Positions 6,600-7,130 of a stretch of DNA of 7,130 nt are shown piece after piece. Below the pieces are notes generated by a model. It made no database searches. It saw only the letters and a list, made by a program, of their open reading frames with translations, and was not told where the DNA came from. The position numbers were made by a program, and so were the translations under genes. The DNA is from Verrucomicrobiota bacterium (GTDB lineage: Bacteria > Verrucomicrobiota > Verrucomicrobiia > Verrucomicrobiales > Verrucomicrobiaceae), in NCBI GenBank assembly GCA_009885275.1, contig VFKY01000136.1:1-7130 (forward strand). Reading direction: 5' to 3'. How positions within the stretch are numbered: position 1 is the first letter of the stretch; the number at the start of each line of letters is the position of its first letter.

Positions 6600-6828
6600 G
6601 ACCCGGGGGAGCGGCCAAAGCATGGAGCGCGAGGTTGAGGGCGAGGATTTCTCAAGTTACGCACCCCTCGCGCCGGTGGGCGAGCAGGCGCGCCCAGCCG
6701 TATCATGGCGAACCTCTATTCGAGGCAGCGCAGGTTAATGAAGCGGACAGGAGTGCCAGGATTTAGTGGATCGTGGATTTACGAAAACTCGGGATTTCAT
6801 TTTCGCGCGACAGCCGCATGGTTCCCCG
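6600..6828. other. G+C-rich spacer with overlapping short ORFs, no recognised gene
   Basis: This 229-bp gap lies between the desaturase and the BASS transporter. Its first ~100 bp are visibly more G+C-rich than the flanking genes. Two small hairpins can be drawn: CTCGC/GCGAG (6667-6671 / 6680-6684) and CCTC/GAGG (6713-6716 / 6722-6725). Neither has a T tract. Two short plus-strand ORFs overlap: 6622-6738 (38 aa, with GGGGAG 10 nt upstream of its ATG) and 6705-6848 (47 aa, with an internal ATG at 6738 overlapping the first stop as TAATG). The second runs 20 bp into the transporter gene in another frame. Neither translation resembles a family I know. A decayed gene or a dispersed intergenic repeat is possible. 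No promoter is recognised with confidence. Confidence 0.3.
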
Positions 6829-7130
6829 ATGATCAAGGATCTCTTTGAGCAATATCCCCCTTACCATCATCTCGTCGCCTCGACGCAATTGGTGCTGGCT
6901 ATGTTCGGGATGGGCATGGTGACTCGTCCCAGAGATTTTGTAGAACTGGTCCTGGAGCCGAAGCCCATGATCACCGGACTCCTTTATCAATTGGTAGGCA
7001 TTCCCCTGCTCACCGCGGCGTTGGTTTACCTGATCGAGTTACCTCCCGAAGTGGTGGTGGGCTTCATCATGATTGCGGCGATGCCCGGGGGATCATTGTC
7101 CAACATTTACACCCACCTCGGCAAAGGTAA
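6829..7130 (+). CDS. Bile acid:sodium symporter (BASS) family transporter, 3'-partial
   Basis: The first ~100 residues are visible and the frame continues past the right edge. Landmarks of the BASS/SBF family appear in order: a first helix ending in FGMGMVTRPRDF (residues ~26-37), EPKPMITGLLYQ...GIPLLTAALVYL (second helix with the conserved Lys-Pro and Gln-x-x-x-x-Pro), LPPEVVVGFIMIAAMPGGSLSN (third helix leading into the Pro-Gly-Gly-x-x-Ser-Asn signature), then IYTHLGKG. The family moves organic anions such as bile acids, pyruvate, pantothenate or sulfate conjugates with Na+; the bacterial substrate cannot be inferred from this fragment. ATG 6829 leaves a ~15-residue lead-in before helix 1, normal for the family. 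The frame stays open back to a TGA at 6739, and GTG 6766 would add 21 polar residues with no family similarity, so I prefer ATG. No Shine-Dalgarno site is visible. Direction matches the desaturase, but the 229-bp gap argues for a separate transcript. Confidence 0.9.
   Translation, partial: MIKDLFEQYPPYHHLVASTQLVLAMFGMGMVTRPRDFVELVLEPKPMITGLLYQLVGIPLLTAALVYLIELPPEVVVGFIMIAAMPGGSLSNIYTHLGKG

Noticed and set aside
6491..6706. 71-aa minus-strand ORF across the desaturase end
   Set aside because: It is Arg/Pro/Ala/Ser-rich low complexity antisense to the desaturase tail and G+C-rich spacer, with no recognisable similarity.
6667..6725. Small hairpins after the desaturase as a terminator
   Set aside because: The stems are 4-5 bp and lack a T tract on either strand.

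Overview
The window looks like a chromosomal core segment from a Gram-negative, double-membraned bacterium of moderate G+C content. The evidence is a YdbH-type AsmA-like inter-membrane lipid-transport protein, a lipobox lipoprotein and a periplasm-facing SanA-family protein. Gene content and style (few Shine-Dalgarno sites, a proline/threonine-rich linker in the amidase, a fused YnbE-YdbL-like lipoprotein) suggest the Verrucomicrobiota/PVC group. That placement is an impression from reading the sequence, not a computed assignment. No phage, insertion sequence, CRISPR array, tRNA or rRNA is visible.

Layout. Positions 2-1999 (+) hold the C-terminal ~665 residues of a large YdbH-like AsmA-family protein cut by the left edge. 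It is followed 16 bp later by a 177-aa lipoprotein (2016-2549, +) that reads as a fusion of YnbE (N-terminal) and YdbL/DUF1318 (C-terminal). This keeps the E. coli ydbH-ynbE-ydbL order with the last two genes merged. A convergent SanA/YdcF-type (DUF218) membrane protein with a very acidic N-terminal tail lies at 2555-3382 (-), only 5 bp from the lipoprotein stop. Divergent from it, across 19 bp, is dtd (3402-3854, +; D-aminoacyl-tRNA deacylase). After 31 bp comes a membrane-anchored N-acetylmuramoyl-L-alanine amidase (3886-5421, +). A 125-bp gap leads to a membrane acyl-CoA/acyl-lipid delta-9-type desaturase (5547-6599, +). A 229-bp G+C-rich spacer without a recognisable gene then precedes the first ~100 residues of a bile acid:sodium symporter (BASS) family transporter (6829-7130, +), cut by the right edge.

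How the genes fit together. Four of the seven genes concern the envelope: phospholipid trafficking to the outer membrane (YdbH plus YnbE-YdbL), barrier integrity (SanA family), peptidoglycan cleavage (amidase) and membrane lipid unsaturation (desaturase). dtd is housekeeping translation quality control and the BASS protein is an organic-anion transporter. The ydbH / ynbE-ydbL pair is a clear functional unit. dtd plus amidase may be co-transcribed. The remaining proximity may be coincidental. The most notable observation is the single-polypeptide YnbE-YdbL lipoprotein next to its YdbH partner.
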